From Aliiroseovarius sp. M344 (GTDB lineage Bacteria > Pseudomonadota > Alphaproteobacteria > Rhodobacterales > Rhodobacteraceae), in NCBI RefSeq assembly GCF_025140835.1, contig NZ_CP081153.1, positions 124,001-188,000 of the forward strand: a DNA stretch of 64,000 bases, in the 5' to 3' direction. Each line of letters starts with the position of its first letter. Within the stretch, counting starts at the first letter, position 1. The notes under the pieces were generated by a model. It worked only from the letters and a program-made list of their open reading frames with translations. It did no database searches and was not told where the DNA came from. The position numbers and the translations under genes were made by a program. Positions 34,059 to 43,071 of this stretch are shown here, in pieces.

Positions 34059-35360
34059 ATGACATCGCCGCAAACCCTTCTGCGTGGCCGCACGCTCAAC
34101 TTCACCGCCGAACCGAACGGCCCTGACGACACCCAGGCCTATGAGTATTGCGAGGATGGCGCGATCCTGATTCAGGACGGGTTGATTGTCGCTTCGGGCG
34201 ACTATGTCTCGGTCAGCGCGCAGGCGACCGATGCTGTGGTCATCGACCACCGTCCCCATCTGTTGATGGCCGGTTTCATCGACACGCATATCCATTTTCC
34301 GCAGGTGCAGGTCATCGCGTCCTGGGGCGCTCAGCTGCTGGACTGGCTGAACACCTATACTTTCCCCGCCGAGACCCAATATGCCGACCCGGCGCACAGC
34401 GCCACGATGGCAGGTAAGTTTTTTGACCAGATCACGGCGCATGGCACCACAACGGCGGTCGCATATTGCTCCGTTCACAAAACCTCGGCCGATGCATTTT
34501 TTACCGAGGCCGCGCGTCGCAACATGCGGATGATCGGTGGCAAGGTAATGATGGACCGCAACGCCCCCGACGGTCTGCGCGACACGCCGCAATCCAGCTA
34601 TGACGATACCAAGGCCTTAATAGAGACTTGGCACGGCAAGGGTCGCGCTACTTACGCGATCACACCACGCTTCGCGATCACGTCAACACCCGCGCAAATG
34701 GAGATGGCTCAAGCCTTGGTGCAACAGCATTCCGATTGCTATGTGCAAACGCATCTGTCTGAAAATCACGACGAGATCGCCTATACCGCCGAGCTCTACC
34801 CCAATGCCCGCGACTATTTGGATGTCTATCAATCCTACGGTCTGCTTGGCCCGAAGATGCTGCTGGGTCATTCCATCCACCTGAAACCCCGCGAAATCGA
34901 CGCGCTGGTCGAGACCGGGGCGCATCCCGTTTTTTGCCCAACCTCAAACCTGTTTCTGGGTAGCGGACTGTTTGATGATGCGGGTCTTCGCGGGCGTGGT
35001 GTCACCAACGCAATCGCGACCGATGTTGGGGCGGGCACCAGCTATTCGATGCTGCAAACGCTGAACGAAGGTTACAAGGTGCTGCAATTGCAGGGCCAAT
35101 CCTTACACCCGCTGCGTGCCTTCCACTGGATCACGCGGGGCAATGCGCTGGCGCTTGGATTAGAGAACAAAATCGGCACGCTAGCCCCCGGAAGCGAAGC
35201 CGACATCGTGGTCCTGAACGCTGCCGCCACCCACGCTATGGCCCTGCGCTTGGAGCGCGCCACAACTCTGTCAGAAGAACTTTTTATTCTGATGATGATG
35301 GGCGACGACCGGGCAGTAGATTGTGTCTATTTAGGCGGAAAAGCGTCCGAAAATACGTAA
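34059..35360 (+). CDS. guaD: guanine deaminase
   Basis: Guanine deaminase converts guanine to xanthine, feeding XdhABC. The 433-residue amidohydrolase has the metal-binding HxH in MAGFIDTHIHFPQ, a third His/Glu pair in VQTHLSENHDE, the fourth His in MLLGHSIHL and the catalytic Asp in IATDVGAGTSYSML. SWGAQLLDWLNTYTFPAE is typical of the guanine-specific branch. A modest GGAA ribosome site precedes the ATG. It is the last gene of the purine block, downstream of a hairpin. About 100 bp after it lie without a gene before the tRNA. Confidence 0.95.
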   Translation: MTSPQTLLRGRTLNFTAEPNGPDDTQAYEYCEDGAILIQDGLIVASGDYVSVSAQATDAVVIDHRPHLLMAGFIDTHIHFPQVQVIASWGAQLLDWLNTYTFPAETQYADPAHSATMAGKFFDQITAHGTTTAVAYCSVHKTSADAFFTEAARRNMRMIGGKVMMDRNAPDGLRDTPQSSYDDTKALIETWHGKGRATYAITPRFAITSTPAQMEMAQALVQQHSDCYVQTHLSENHDEIAYTAELYPNARDYLDVYQSYGLLGPKMLLGHSIHLKPREIDALVETGAHPVFCPTSNLFLGSGLFDDAGLRGRGVTNAIATDVGAGTSYSMLQTLNEGYKVLQLQGQSLHPLRAFHWITRGNALALGLENKIGTLAPGSEADIVVLNAAATHAMALRLERATTLSEELFILMMMGDDRAVDCVYLGGKASENT

Positions 35361-35467
35361 GCTCAGTAACGCAGATGTCCGAGCTTAGCGCATCCCGTTT
35401 TGGCTTTGCCCCTTGGCTACAATAAGTTGTTGAAATCACGATTGGCACAAAACGAAAGCAAATCGAA

Positions 35468-35544
35468 TGGTGACCCCGGCAGGATTCGAACCTGCAACCT
35501 GCCCCTTAGGAGGGGGCTGCTCTATCCAGTTGAGCCACGAGGTC
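35468..35544 (-). tRNA. tRNA-Arg (anticodon CCT)
   Basis: This 77-base tRNA folds as a normal cloverleaf on the minus strand. The acceptor stem pairs GACCTCG with CGGGGTC (one wobble), the D-arm contains GGCTCAACTGGATAGAGC, and the anticodon loop is CTCCTAA with CCT at 34-36. The T-arm contains GGTTCGAATCC. The discriminator is A, and the CCA end is encoded. It reads AGG arginine codons. Confidence 0.96.
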
Positions 35545-35588
35545 GCCTGGTTGGAATAAAGTCAGTGAATTGGCTTGTCCAGCAGGCT

Positions 35589-36629
35589 TTAGCGCCGTCT
35601 TAAGGTGTCGCCGGGTTGGATTTTGGGGGTCAGTTCGATGCGCTCGCCACCGCCGGTGTCACCAGCTTCTGTGCTGCGATCAGCGACGATGCGCGCGGCC
35701 GCACGGCCGATTTCCAAACGGCAGGCATCCATCGTGGCAAGTTGTCGGGGCAATCCGTCCAGAAGCTCGACACCATTAAAACCTGCCAATCCGACCTGTC
35801 CGGGCACGCTGATCCCTTGATCAAGGCAATAAAGAAGGCCACCAGCTCCGATCATGTCGTTGGAATAATACAGAAAATCGATCTCGGGCGTGCGTTTCAG
35901 CATGGCTTCGGTCATCTCGCGCCCTTTTGCCAGCGCTGATCCGCCTTCGTAAAACTCGCGATCTGCGATTTCGATCCCTTCTTTCGCCAAAGCTTCTGTA
36001 AAGCCTTCAAAGCGTTTGCGGGCACGATGATCCAGCGGCATTTTGGTGCCGAGGAAACCGATATTCTTATAGCCCGCTTTCATGATCGCTTGGGCCATTT
36101 TTCGGCCCGCGCGCCGGTGCGAGATACCTACGCAAGCGTCGATGGCCTGGCCGTCTGTATCCATAATCTCGACCACTGGAATTCCCGCGGCCTTGAGCAT
36201 CGCTTTTGCGGCGTCCGAATGCTCTAACCCGGCAATAATCACACCGGAGGGACGCCACGACAGCATCTCATAGAGCACTTTCTGTTCGCGTTCGGGATTG
36301 TAATTGGTCACGCCCACAACCGGCTGCAAGGGCGTTTCGTCTAGCACCTCGTTGATTCCGGTCAACACCTCTGGAAACACCATGTTGCTGAGCGATGGAA
36401 TAATGACCGCCACAAGATTTACGCGTTGCGACGCCAGCGCACCGGCGATCTTGTTGGGCACATAGCCAAGTTCCTTTGCGGCCTCCAAGACCCGTTCACG
36501 GGTGGCCTGGCTTACATCACCCCTGTTTCGCAACACGCGGCTGACCGTCATTTCACTGACGCCAGATGCTTCTGAGACGTCTCGGAGGGTGAGGGGGCGG
36601 CGATTTCGGGCAGGGGGTGTTTCGGTCAC
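35589..36629 (-). CDS. LacI-family transcriptional regulator (GntR-like)
   Basis: This 346-residue protein has a LacI helix-turn-helix and hinge (LTLRDVSEASGVSEMTVSRVLRNRGDVSQATRERVLEAAKELGYVPNKIAGALAS). The periplasmic-binding-protein-like sugar domain follows (LVAVIIPSLSNMVFPEVL, GFLGTKMPLDHRARKRFEGF, DFLYYSNDMIGAGGLLYC, LAGFNGVELLDGLPRQLATM), close to gluconate-type GntR repressors. I chose the GTG at 36629 because AAGGA lies 7 bases upstream. A TTG six codons earlier is the alternative. No sugar genes are adjacent, so its regulon lies elsewhere. A perfect palindrome in its promoter suggests autoregulation. Confidence 0.88.
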   Translation of the reverse strand: MTETPPARNRRPLTLRDVSEASGVSEMTVSRVLRNRGDVSQATRERVLEAAKELGYVPNKIAGALASQRVNLVAVIIPSLSNMVFPEVLTGINEVLDETPLQPVVGVTNYNPEREQKVLYEMLSWRPSGVIIAGLEHSDAAKAMLKAAGIPVVEIMDTDGQAIDACVGISHRRAGRKMAQAIMKAGYKNIGFLGTKMPLDHRARKRFEGFTEALAKEGIEIADREFYEGGSALAKGREMTEAMLKRTPEIDFLYYSNDMIGAGGLLYCLDQGISVPGQVGLAGFNGVELLDGLPRQLATMDACRLEIGRAAARIVADRSTEAGDTGGGERIELTPKIQPGDTLRRR

Positions 36630-36706
36630 GAATGAATCCTTGAACAAAAATTTCTGCCCTCATGTTAGCGATAAAGCCAATCTTGGCAATGACCTCTTTT
36701 CGCTAA

Positions 36707-36723
36707 GTTGTTAGGCTAACAAC
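36707..36723. promoter_or_regulatory. palindromic candidate LacI-type operator
   Basis: GTTGTTAG and CTAACAAC flank a central G, giving a perfect 17-bp palindrome just upstream of the LacI gene (and just after the phosphatase stop). A second imperfect relative, TGTTAGCGATAAAG, lies at about 36663. LacI-family operators often have the form TGTTAGCGCTAACA, so both may be autoregulatory sites. Confidence 0.5.
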
Positions 36724-36724
36724 G

Positions 36725-37504
36725 TCATGCCAGCCGGGCAATCAAGGCGCTGTGAATAAAGCCGCCCCCCGCTATCATCCCTGAAAGTTTGGGCACGGGA
36801 TTGTTGAAAAGGGCGGGCTTGTTGGTCCGATCGCTCACGGCCCCGCCTGCTTCTTCAACGATCAGGCTGCCAGCTGCGACGTCCCATTCCCATGTTGGGT
36901 GCAATGTCATCATCGCGTCAAACCTTCCTTCACCCACAAGCGACATCCGATAGGCAAGCGACGATCGGAATTTCCGGGTGATCGGCGGCACGTCTGCGTT
37001 GATCCAACGCGACGGATCAAAATTGGGTTTTGCTGCCAACACGGTTGCGCCGACCATTTCCTGTTGCTCGCTGACGCTGAGGGGGACATCATTCAAGCTT
37101 GCCCCTTTGCCAAGTGAGGCGGCATAGAGCTTGTTGCGCATCGGCAAATAGACCACCGCGGCTTCAACCCGCCCATCTCGTGCGATCGCAAGCGAATGAG
37201 CCCAAGTTGTCGAGCCTTCGATAAACGACCGCGTTCCGTCAATCGGATCGACGATGAATACCTGTTCGGCGTGCAGACGATCCGGACCGTCTTCTGTTTC
37301 TTCTGACAGCCAGCCATAGTCTGCCCGCGCGGCAGTCAGTTCTTCGCGCAGCATCTTATCCACGGCCAAATCTGCTTCGGTCACAGGACCTTGGCCGCCG
37401 GGTTTGTCCCACCGGTTTGCCGAGCCGTGGAAATAGCGCGCGGCGATCTTCCCGGCTTCTAGGGCCGCGTCTTTCAACAGGGCAAGGTCATCAGTCGCCG
37501 GCAA
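36725..37504 (-). CDS. inositol monophosphatase-family phosphatase (CysQ/IMPase/HisN-like)
   Basis: This 259-residue metal-dependent phosphatase has the family sites WLSEETED (Glu69), VDPIDGTRSFIEG (Asp86, Asp89) and the C-terminal WEWDVAAGSLIVEEAGG. The family includes 3'(2'),5'-bisphosphate nucleotidase CysQ, inositol-1-phosphatase and histidinol-phosphate phosphatase, and sequence alone does not separate these here. Its start overlaps the 3' end of the pmbA/tldE gene by 14 bp, so the two are translationally linked. Confidence 0.88.
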   Translation of the reverse strand: MPATDDLALLKDAALEAGKIAARYFHGSANRWDKPGGQGPVTEADLAVDKMLREELTAARADYGWLSEETEDGPDRLHAEQVFIVDPIDGTRSFIEGSTTWAHSLAIARDGRVEAAVVYLPMRNKLYAASLGKGASLNDVPLSVSEQQEMVGATVLAAKPNFDPSRWINADVPPITRKFRSSLAYRMSLVGEGRFDAMMTLHPTWEWDVAAGSLIVEEAGGAVSDRTNKPALFNNPVPKLSGMIAGGGFIHSALIARLA

Positions 37505-38837
37505 TGGTCATACCCTCAATCAGCAAGCTGGGAACCATCCGGCTTAGGTGCGGTTCAGCGTCATTGGCTGGGATGATCCGACCCAGCATGTCGCGTAAGT
37601 TGCCCGCAATGGTGCATTCGTTGACGGGATAGGCAATCTGCCCGTTCTCGACCCAAAACCCCGACGCGCCGCGTGAATAATCCCCGGTCGTAGGATTGAT
37701 GGTCGAGCCGATCATCGAGGTGACGATCAACCCTGTCCCCAACTGCGCAATCAAATCGTCACGGGTCGAACTGCCTTGAGTTAGTGTCACATTTGAGATC
37801 GAGGGCGACGGTGGCGACGACGTGCCGCGAGACGCGCTGGCGGTGCTGGTCATACCCAGCTTGTTGGCGGTCGCGATGTCCAGCGTCCAACCTGTCAGCA
37901 TGCCGTTGTCGATGATCTTTCGAGGCAGAGTGGCCAACCCTTCACCGTCAAATGGGCGTGAGCCGGAAATGCGCGGCCGATGTGGGTCCTCGATCAAATC
38001 GATGCCGTTGGGTAGAACCTGCTCTCCCAACGCGTCGCGCAACCATGATGAACCGCGGGCAATCGCGGCGCCATTGACAGCGGACAGCAAGTGACCAATC
38101 AGCGATGAAGAAATGCGTTCGTCATACAGCACAGGAAAAGCGCCGGTCGGCGGTTTGCGCGCCCCAGCACGTTCGACCGTGCGCTGGCCTGCTTTCGTGC
38201 CAATCTCGGCGGCGGACGGTAGGTCAGCCTGAAAGCTGCGCATCTCGCCGGCATAGTCACGCTCCATCGTGGCCCCTGCGCCGGTGATCGCGACGACCGA
38301 CGTGGCGTGGTGCGTGCGCCCATACCCGCCGGAAAACCCATTGCTGGTGGCGAGGTGGAACTGGTGCCGTCCATAGCCTGCCGAACTGCTTGAGACTTGC
38401 GTTACGCCGGAGACGGCCAGCGCGGCAGCTTCGGCCTCTGCGGCATCGCGTTCCAGATCAGCAGGGTTGGGTTCGGCCGAAGGATCCTGAAGCTCTAGTT
38501 CGGACAAATCCCATTCGCGGGCAAATGCATCGGCTGTCGCTTGGGCGATATTAGGGTCTTCGGGGGCTTCTTTCGCCATGGCGACGGCGCGTTCTGCCAT
38601 CGTTTGGATGGTGTGTGCGGATGTATCTGACGCAGAAACGCAGGCCTGCCGATGTCCAATCAACACGCGCAAGCCGATATCGACGCCTTCTGATCGTTCA
38701 GCATGCTCAAGCCTACCGCCAAGTACGTCGATCGAAATCGATGTGCCATCTATGGCCAAGGCGTCTGCCCCATCAGCGCCGGCCTTCCGGGCAGCCTCGA
38801 GCAATTGCTGTGTCAGACTGTCTAGCGCATTTGTCAT
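37491..38837 (-). CDS. pmbA: TldD/PmbA family protein (PmbA/TldE)
   Basis: PmbA/TldE pairs with TldD to form a heterodimeric metalloprotease that processes modified peptides and degrades CcdA-like antitoxins. TldE is the partner lacking the zinc motif. The 448-residue protein shows the family path VLGGRLEHAERSEGVDIGLRVLIGHRQACVSASD, the central QVSSSSAGYGRHQFHLATSNGFSGGY and the C-terminal GSTINPTTGDYSRGASGFWVENGQIAYPVNECTIAGNLRDML. I see no HExxxH. The ATG at 38837 has AAAGGGA upstream, and the longer frame to 38954 adds unrelated residues. TldD is not in the window. Confidence 0.9.
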   Translation of the reverse strand: MTNALDSLTQQLLEAARKAGADGADALAIDGTSISIDVLGGRLEHAERSEGVDIGLRVLIGHRQACVSASDTSAHTIQTMAERAVAMAKEAPEDPNIAQATADAFAREWDLSELELQDPSAEPNPADLERDAAEAEAAALAVSGVTQVSSSSAGYGRHQFHLATSNGFSGGYGRTHHATSVVAITGAGATMERDYAGEMRSFQADLPSAAEIGTKAGQRTVERAGARKPPTGAFPVLYDERISSSLIGHLLSAVNGAAIARGSSWLRDALGEQVLPNGIDLIEDPHRPRISGSRPFDGEGLATLPRKIIDNGMLTGWTLDIATANKLGMTSTASASRGTSSPPSPSISNVTLTQGSSTRDDLIAQLGTGLIVTSMIGSTINPTTGDYSRGASGFWVENGQIAYPVNECTIAGNLRDMLGRIIPANDAEPHLSRMVPSLLIEGMTIAGD

Positions 38838-38953
38838 ATTGGTCCCTTTCGCGGTGGTGCCATTGAGGTAACGCTCAGGACGCGCGGTCGCAAGATGTGA
38901 CTCTGGTCTAAGAGCTCTCGCTGGGCTAGCAATTAAGCAATGGAGGATCGACA

Positions 38954-39709
38954 ATGACAGACATGACTGGAAAAACCGTGCTGATCACCGGTGCAAGCCG
39001 CGGGATAGGCGAGGCTGCCGCGCATATTTTTGCCCAAGCGGGCGCCAATGTTGTGCTGACGGCGCGCGGAAGATCGCAGATCGACGCGATCGCCGCATCC
39101 ATAGGCGCGCGCGCGCTGGCGGTGCCGGGTGATGTGTCGAAATGGACCGACGTGAAAGTGGTCGTTGATGCGGCCGTTAAGAAATTCGGTACTGTCGATG
39201 TTCTGATCAACAACGCGGGTGTGATTGAGCCAATTGGGCCATTAATTGACTCTAATCCAGACGAATGGGGTCATGTAATAGATGTAAATCTGAAGGGCGT
39301 GTATTACGGCATGCGGGCCGTCATGCCGATTATGGCCGCGCAAGGTGGTGGGACAGTTCTGACGATCAGTTCAGGCGCGGCGCATAACGCTTTGGAAGGC
39401 TGGGCCCATTACTGCGCATCTAAGGCCGGCGTTCACATGATGACCAAGGCGCTTCACAAAGAAGGTGCTGGCCGCGGTATCCGCGCAATAGGGCTTTCAC
39501 CCGGCACTGTTGCCACCCAGATGCAACGTGAGATCAAGACCTCGGGCATCAACGCCGTGGCACAGCTGGCATGGCGAGATCATGTCCCACCGGAATGGCC
39601 CGCCCGCGCGCTTCTTTGGATGTGCAGCGATGACGCAAACGAATTTCTGGGGGAAGAGATATCGCTTAGGGACGAAGCCATTCGTGATCGCGCGAAGGTG
39701 CGCGGATGA
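38954..39709 (+). CDS. SDR-family oxidoreductase
   Basis: This 251-residue classical short-chain dehydrogenase has TGASRGIG for the cofactor, NNAGVIEPIGP, the Ser in TISSGAAHNAL and the YCASKAG catalytic Tyr-Lys pair. SPGTVATQMQ follows. The Arg after the first Gly motif suggests NADP preference. The ATG at 38954 is preceded by GGAGGA. It overlaps the next gene (enoyl-CoA hydratase-like) by 4 bp (ATGA), so the two may handle the same acyl-type substrate. Which one is unknown. Confidence 0.9.
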   Translation: MTDMTGKTVLITGASRGIGEAAAHIFAQAGANVVLTARGRSQIDAIAASIGARALAVPGDVSKWTDVKVVVDAAVKKFGTVDVLINNAGVIEPIGPLIDSNPDEWGHVIDVNLKGVYYGMRAVMPIMAAQGGGTVLTISSGAAHNALEGWAHYCASKAGVHMMTKALHKEGAGRGIRAIGLSPGTVATQMQREIKTSGINAVAQLAWRDHVPPEWPARALLWMCSDDANEFLGEEISLRDEAIRDRAKVRG

Positions 39710-40338
39710 TTGATCTGCAAAAGGACAATGGGGTCTGGATTGTGACCCTAAATAGGCCCGAGAAGGCTAATTCCTTAACCAAGGCGATGTTGGAGGACCT
39801 GGCGCAGATCGCCATGAGCGCAGCAGGCGATGCACGTGTGCTTATTTTCACCGGCAAAGGCAATGTGTTTTCTGCAGGGGCCGATTTGGACGAAGCGCGC
39901 GCTGGACTTGCCGTCGACGATGTATGGGAACGCTTGTCAAACGCAGTTTCCGCCGCGCCGTGTCTGACGATTGCAGCATTGAACGGCACGTTGGCAGGTG
40001 GCGCTTTTGGCATGGCCTTGGCCTGCGACATTCGCATTGCTGTACCCGAGGCGAAATTTTTCTATCCCGTGATGAAGCTGGGGTTCCTGCCACAGCCATC
40101 TGATCCGCGCCGAATGGCGGGTCTGATCGGACCAGCGCGCACCAAGATGATTTTGATGTCCGGACAGAGAATATTGTCGGACGAAGCCCTTCGGTGGGGC
40201 CTTGTCGACCGGTTGGTAGCTCGGGACGCCTTAGTTGAAACGGCGTTGGAGCTTGCCGATGATGCCAGATCACAAAGCGCCGAACATGTCGCCGAAATGA
40301 AGCAGATGATCTCAGAAACACGCTCTATTTCTGCCTGA
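39706..40338 (+). CDS. enoyl-CoA hydratase/isomerase family protein (short)
   Basis: This 210-residue crotonase-fold protein has the first oxyanion-hole segment GNVFSAGADLDEAR and the second LNGTLAGGAFGMALACDIRIA. A C-terminal helix (SGQRILSDEALRWGLVDRLV) follows. It is about 45 residues shorter than typical enoyl-CoA hydratases and lacks the catalytic Glu pair pattern of mitochondrial-type hydratases, so hydratase activity is uncertain. Isomerase or thioesterase-like activity is possible. Its start overlaps the SDR stop. The following 208 bp before the channel gene show no gene, RNA or clear terminator. Confidence 0.85.
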   Translation: MIDLQKDNGVWIVTLNRPEKANSLTKAMLEDLAQIAMSAAGDARVLIFTGKGNVFSAGADLDEARAGLAVDDVWERLSNAVSAAPCLTIAALNGTLAGGAFGMALACDIRIAVPEAKFFYPVMKLGFLPQPSDPRRMAGLIGPARTKMILMSGQRILSDEALRWGLVDRLVARDALVETALELADDARSQSAEHVAEMKQMISETRSISA

Positions 40339-40546
40339 TTGGCGTCGCAGCGGCGCTATCGATTACCAAACTGCAGCCTCATCAACGGTTTGACTTTGCG
40401 CCGCGCAAGATCGGCGCAATCGGGTTCTGGTCTCACGGACTCTGTCCACCACGCCGGGCGAAACGGGGCACAGAATGCTTGCCCTTTGGGGCCAAACCGC
40501 TATCCATGCAGCATAGTTTTGCATCCATTCATGTTTGGATAAGGGG

Positions 40547-41878
40547 ATGAACGTGGAGACCCGACCGGAAATTCTGGATCAAGCGATCGAGTATTTTAAT
40601 CAAGCAAGAGAGATCGCTGAAGGTTGGCTTCTTTCGCCTGCCGCGTGGTCGCAGCTTGGTCTATTGGTCGCAGCTTACCTTTTGGCGCGGCTAGCAGATC
40701 GAAAGCTGAAACCGTTTTTTGAGCGCCTGTTGACGCCTGCTGGCAAAAAGAAATCGCTCTTATCGAAACTGCGCCTGTTCGTGCTGATGTTCCTACCGCT
40801 GATCCTGCCACTATTGGCGTGGGCATTCACAGGTATAGGCGAACAGGTCACCCGATCCCTCTTCGGTTCCGGCGCAGTCATCGCATTCGGCAAACGGATT
40901 TTCCTATTTCTGGCCGTTCGTGCCTTTGCACGCAAAATTCTGAAGGATCCTTTCCTGAAACTGTTGGGCAGATATGTCCTGATTCCCATTGCTGCCCTTT
41001 ACACAATAGGGTTGCTGGATGCGGTCATCACCAAGCTTGACGAAACTATCGTGCCGCTTGGAAACATGAGCTTTTCGATCCTGTTTGCGATCAAGTTTGC
41101 GGTGTTGGGAGGAGTTATCTTCTGGCTGGGTCGTTGGTCACACGAACAGACAACGCAAGTGATTAAGCAGCAGAAGGAAATGCCACCGGCGACTCGCGAG
41201 CTTGCGGCCAAGGCGGCCGAGATCGGGATTTTCGGTGTCGCGTTCCTTGTGCTGATGAACATTATGGGCATCAATCTGACTTCGCTTGCGGTTCTCGGCG
41301 GCGCGATTGGTGTGGGTCTTGGGTTCGGCTTGCAGCAGATCGCCGCGAACTTCATATCGGGTGTGATCCTTCTTCTTGAAGGGCAAGCGACGGTTGGCGA
41401 CTACGTTGAACTGGATGGGGGCGAAGCAGGGACAATTGTCAGAATGACTGCCCGCGCCGCCATATTAGAGACTTATGACGGTCGCTGGATCGTCGTTCCG
41501 AATGAGCATTTTATTACGACACGCGTGATCAATTACTCGGACGCGGGCAGTGCTAAACGGTATGAAGCGCCGTTTTCCGTAAGCTACAACTCTGACATTG
41601 AAGCTATCCCGGCGATTATCGAAGACGCGGTGGCAGAACTGGATTTCATCCTGACCGATACAGAAGAGCACAAACCAGATTGCGAGTTGCGTGCTTTTGG
41701 CGATAGCGGTGTCGATTTCGCCGTGGAGTTTTGGGTGAATGGCATCGATGACGGGCGCAACAAGTTCACGCCTCGCGTGATGATGCAGGTCTGGAAAACG
41801 CTCAAGGCTAACAATATCGAAATTCCATATCCGCATCGTGTGGTCGAGATGAAGACCGCCGATCAGGAAGCCGTGTGA
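40547..41878 (+). CDS. MscS-family mechanosensitive ion channel
   Basis: This 443-residue membrane protein has several N-terminal helices (LGLLVAAYLLARLAD, LFVLMFLPLILPLLAWAF, FLFLAVRAFARK, ILFAIKFAVLGGVIFWLG). The conserved MscS pore helix LAVLGGAIGVGLGFGLQQIAANFISGVILLLEG follows, then the beta domain DYVELDGGEAGTIVRM and the cytoplasmic vestibule (YDGRWIVVPNEHFITTRVINYS). Such channels release solutes under osmotic downshock. The exact start is unclear: AAGGGG lies directly before the ATG at 40547 and 6 bases before a GTG at 40553. A TTG at 40535 is also open. It overlaps the next gene by 4 bp. Confidence 0.9.
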   Translation: MNVETRPEILDQAIEYFNQAREIAEGWLLSPAAWSQLGLLVAAYLLARLADRKLKPFFERLLTPAGKKKSLLSKLRLFVLMFLPLILPLLAWAFTGIGEQVTRSLFGSGAVIAFGKRIFLFLAVRAFARKILKDPFLKLLGRYVLIPIAALYTIGLLDAVITKLDETIVPLGNMSFSILFAIKFAVLGGVIFWLGRWSHEQTTQVIKQQKEMPPATRELAAKAAEIGIFGVAFLVLMNIMGINLTSLAVLGGAIGVGLGFGLQQIAANFISGVILLLEGQATVGDYVELDGGEAGTIVRMTARAAILETYDGRWIVVPNEHFITTRVINYSDAGSAKRYEAPFSVSYNSDIEAIPAIIEDAVAELDFILTDTEEHKPDCELRAFGDSGVDFAVEFWVNGIDDGRNKFTPRVMMQVWKTLKANNIEIPYPHRVVEMKTADQEAV

Positions 41879-43071
41879 AACAGGCATTGGTAATCGGGGC
41901 TGGTCCGGCCGGGCTTATGGCGGCGGGCGAGTTGGCAAAGGCTGGTCTATCTGTGACCATTGCCGAAGCGAAACCATCACCTGCGCGCAAGTTTTTGATG
42001 GCGGGCAAGTCCGGGCTGAACCTTACGAAGGCTGAACCGCTTGATACATTTCTTGCAGCGATTGATGGCCCGGATGTGTTGCGTGATATTGTTGCCAACT
42101 TCGGACCCACGAATGTACAGGCCTGGGCCAGTGACCTCGGGCAAGCGGTGTTTACCGGCTCATCTGGCCGGGTATTCCCCAAAGCCATGAAAGCATCACC
42201 TTTGCTTCGCGCGATGCTGGCTGAACTGGCGACCTTGGGCGTTGTCCTGAAGCGAAACTGGTATTGGACCGGGATGAGCGGTCGCGACATGAGGTTTCAG
42301 ACCCCTGACGGCGAACAAATGATCACCCCCGATGTGGCCGTATTGGCGCTGGGAGGTGCCAGTTGGTCGCGATTGGGTTCGGACGGTAAATGGGTGTCTA
42401 TTCTTGCCGAAAACGGTGTTGAGTGTCAGCCATTCAAACCCAGCAATATGGGCTTCACCGTGAATTGGAGCGAGCACATGCGCCGCCATTTCGGAGCGCC
42501 GATAAAGGCTGTGCGTTTGTATGCTGGTGATGCTTCGGTGTTGGGCGAATTTGTGATTTCGTTACAGGGCGTCGAAGGGTCCGCGATCTATGCCGTTAGT
42601 CGGCAGATGCGCGAGGGTGCTGAACTGCGTCTTGATCTGACCCCAAACCGCAGCGAAAGCGATGTGGCGGATCGATTAAGCCAAGGGCGCGGAAAGTCCA
42701 GCCTGACCAACCATCTGCGCAAGGCCCTGAAGCTCGACGCGGCGAAAATCGCCTTGCTGCAAGAATTTGGACGCCCGCTGCCGGCAGATCCAGCAGCGCT
42801 TGCGAAGGTTATCAAGTCGCTGCCTCTCCAGCATGACGGACCAAGGCCGATGGATCAGGCGATCTCGACCGCAGGCGGGTTGCCATTTGAGGCCCTCGAC
42901 GAAGGCTTGATGATCAAAAAATTGCCGGGCCTGTTTGCCTGTGGCGAAATGCTGGATTGGGACGCGCCGACCGGTGGCTATCTCTTGACAACCTGTTTGG
43001 CGACAGGGCGGCACGCGGGCCAAGCCGCGGCTAGGTGGGCGCTGGATCAGGCCGCCGATGCTCGCACATAG
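41875..43071 (+). CDS. NAD(P)/FAD-dependent oxidoreductase (HI0933/BaiN-like, TIGR03862 type)
   Basis: This 398-residue flavoprotein opens with the Rossmann dinucleotide motif VIGAGPAGLMAAGELAKAG. It continues with FLMAGKSGLNLTKAEP, VLALGGASWSRLGSDG, NMGFTVNW and the C-terminal GGLPFEALDEGLMIKKLPGLFACGEMLDWDAPTGGYLL, the HI0933-like family layout. The biochemical role of this branch is not established to my knowledge. The start is GTG, in a GTGA overlap with the MscS stop. Its 3' end overlaps the convergent GST by 25 bp. Confidence 0.88.
   Translation: MKQALVIGAGPAGLMAAGELAKAGLSVTIAEAKPSPARKFLMAGKSGLNLTKAEPLDTFLAAIDGPDVLRDIVANFGPTNVQAWASDLGQAVFTGSSGRVFPKAMKASPLLRAMLAELATLGVVLKRNWYWTGMSGRDMRFQTPDGEQMITPDVAVLALGGASWSRLGSDGKWVSILAENGVECQPFKPSNMGFTVNWSEHMRRHFGAPIKAVRLYAGDASVLGEFVISLQGVEGSAIYAVSRQMREGAELRLDLTPNRSESDVADRLSQGRGKSSLTNHLRKALKLDAAKIALLQEFGRPLPADPAALAKVIKSLPLQHDGPRPMDQAISTAGGLPFEALDEGLMIKKLPGLFACGEMLDWDAPTGGYLLTTCLATGRHAGQAAARWALDQAADART

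Noticed and set aside
38954-40338. SDR plus enoyl-CoA hydratase pair as a complete beta-oxidation operon
   Set aside because: There is no thiolase, acyl-CoA dehydrogenase or ligase nearby, and the hydratase is short. Only a two-gene unit of unknown substrate can be supported.
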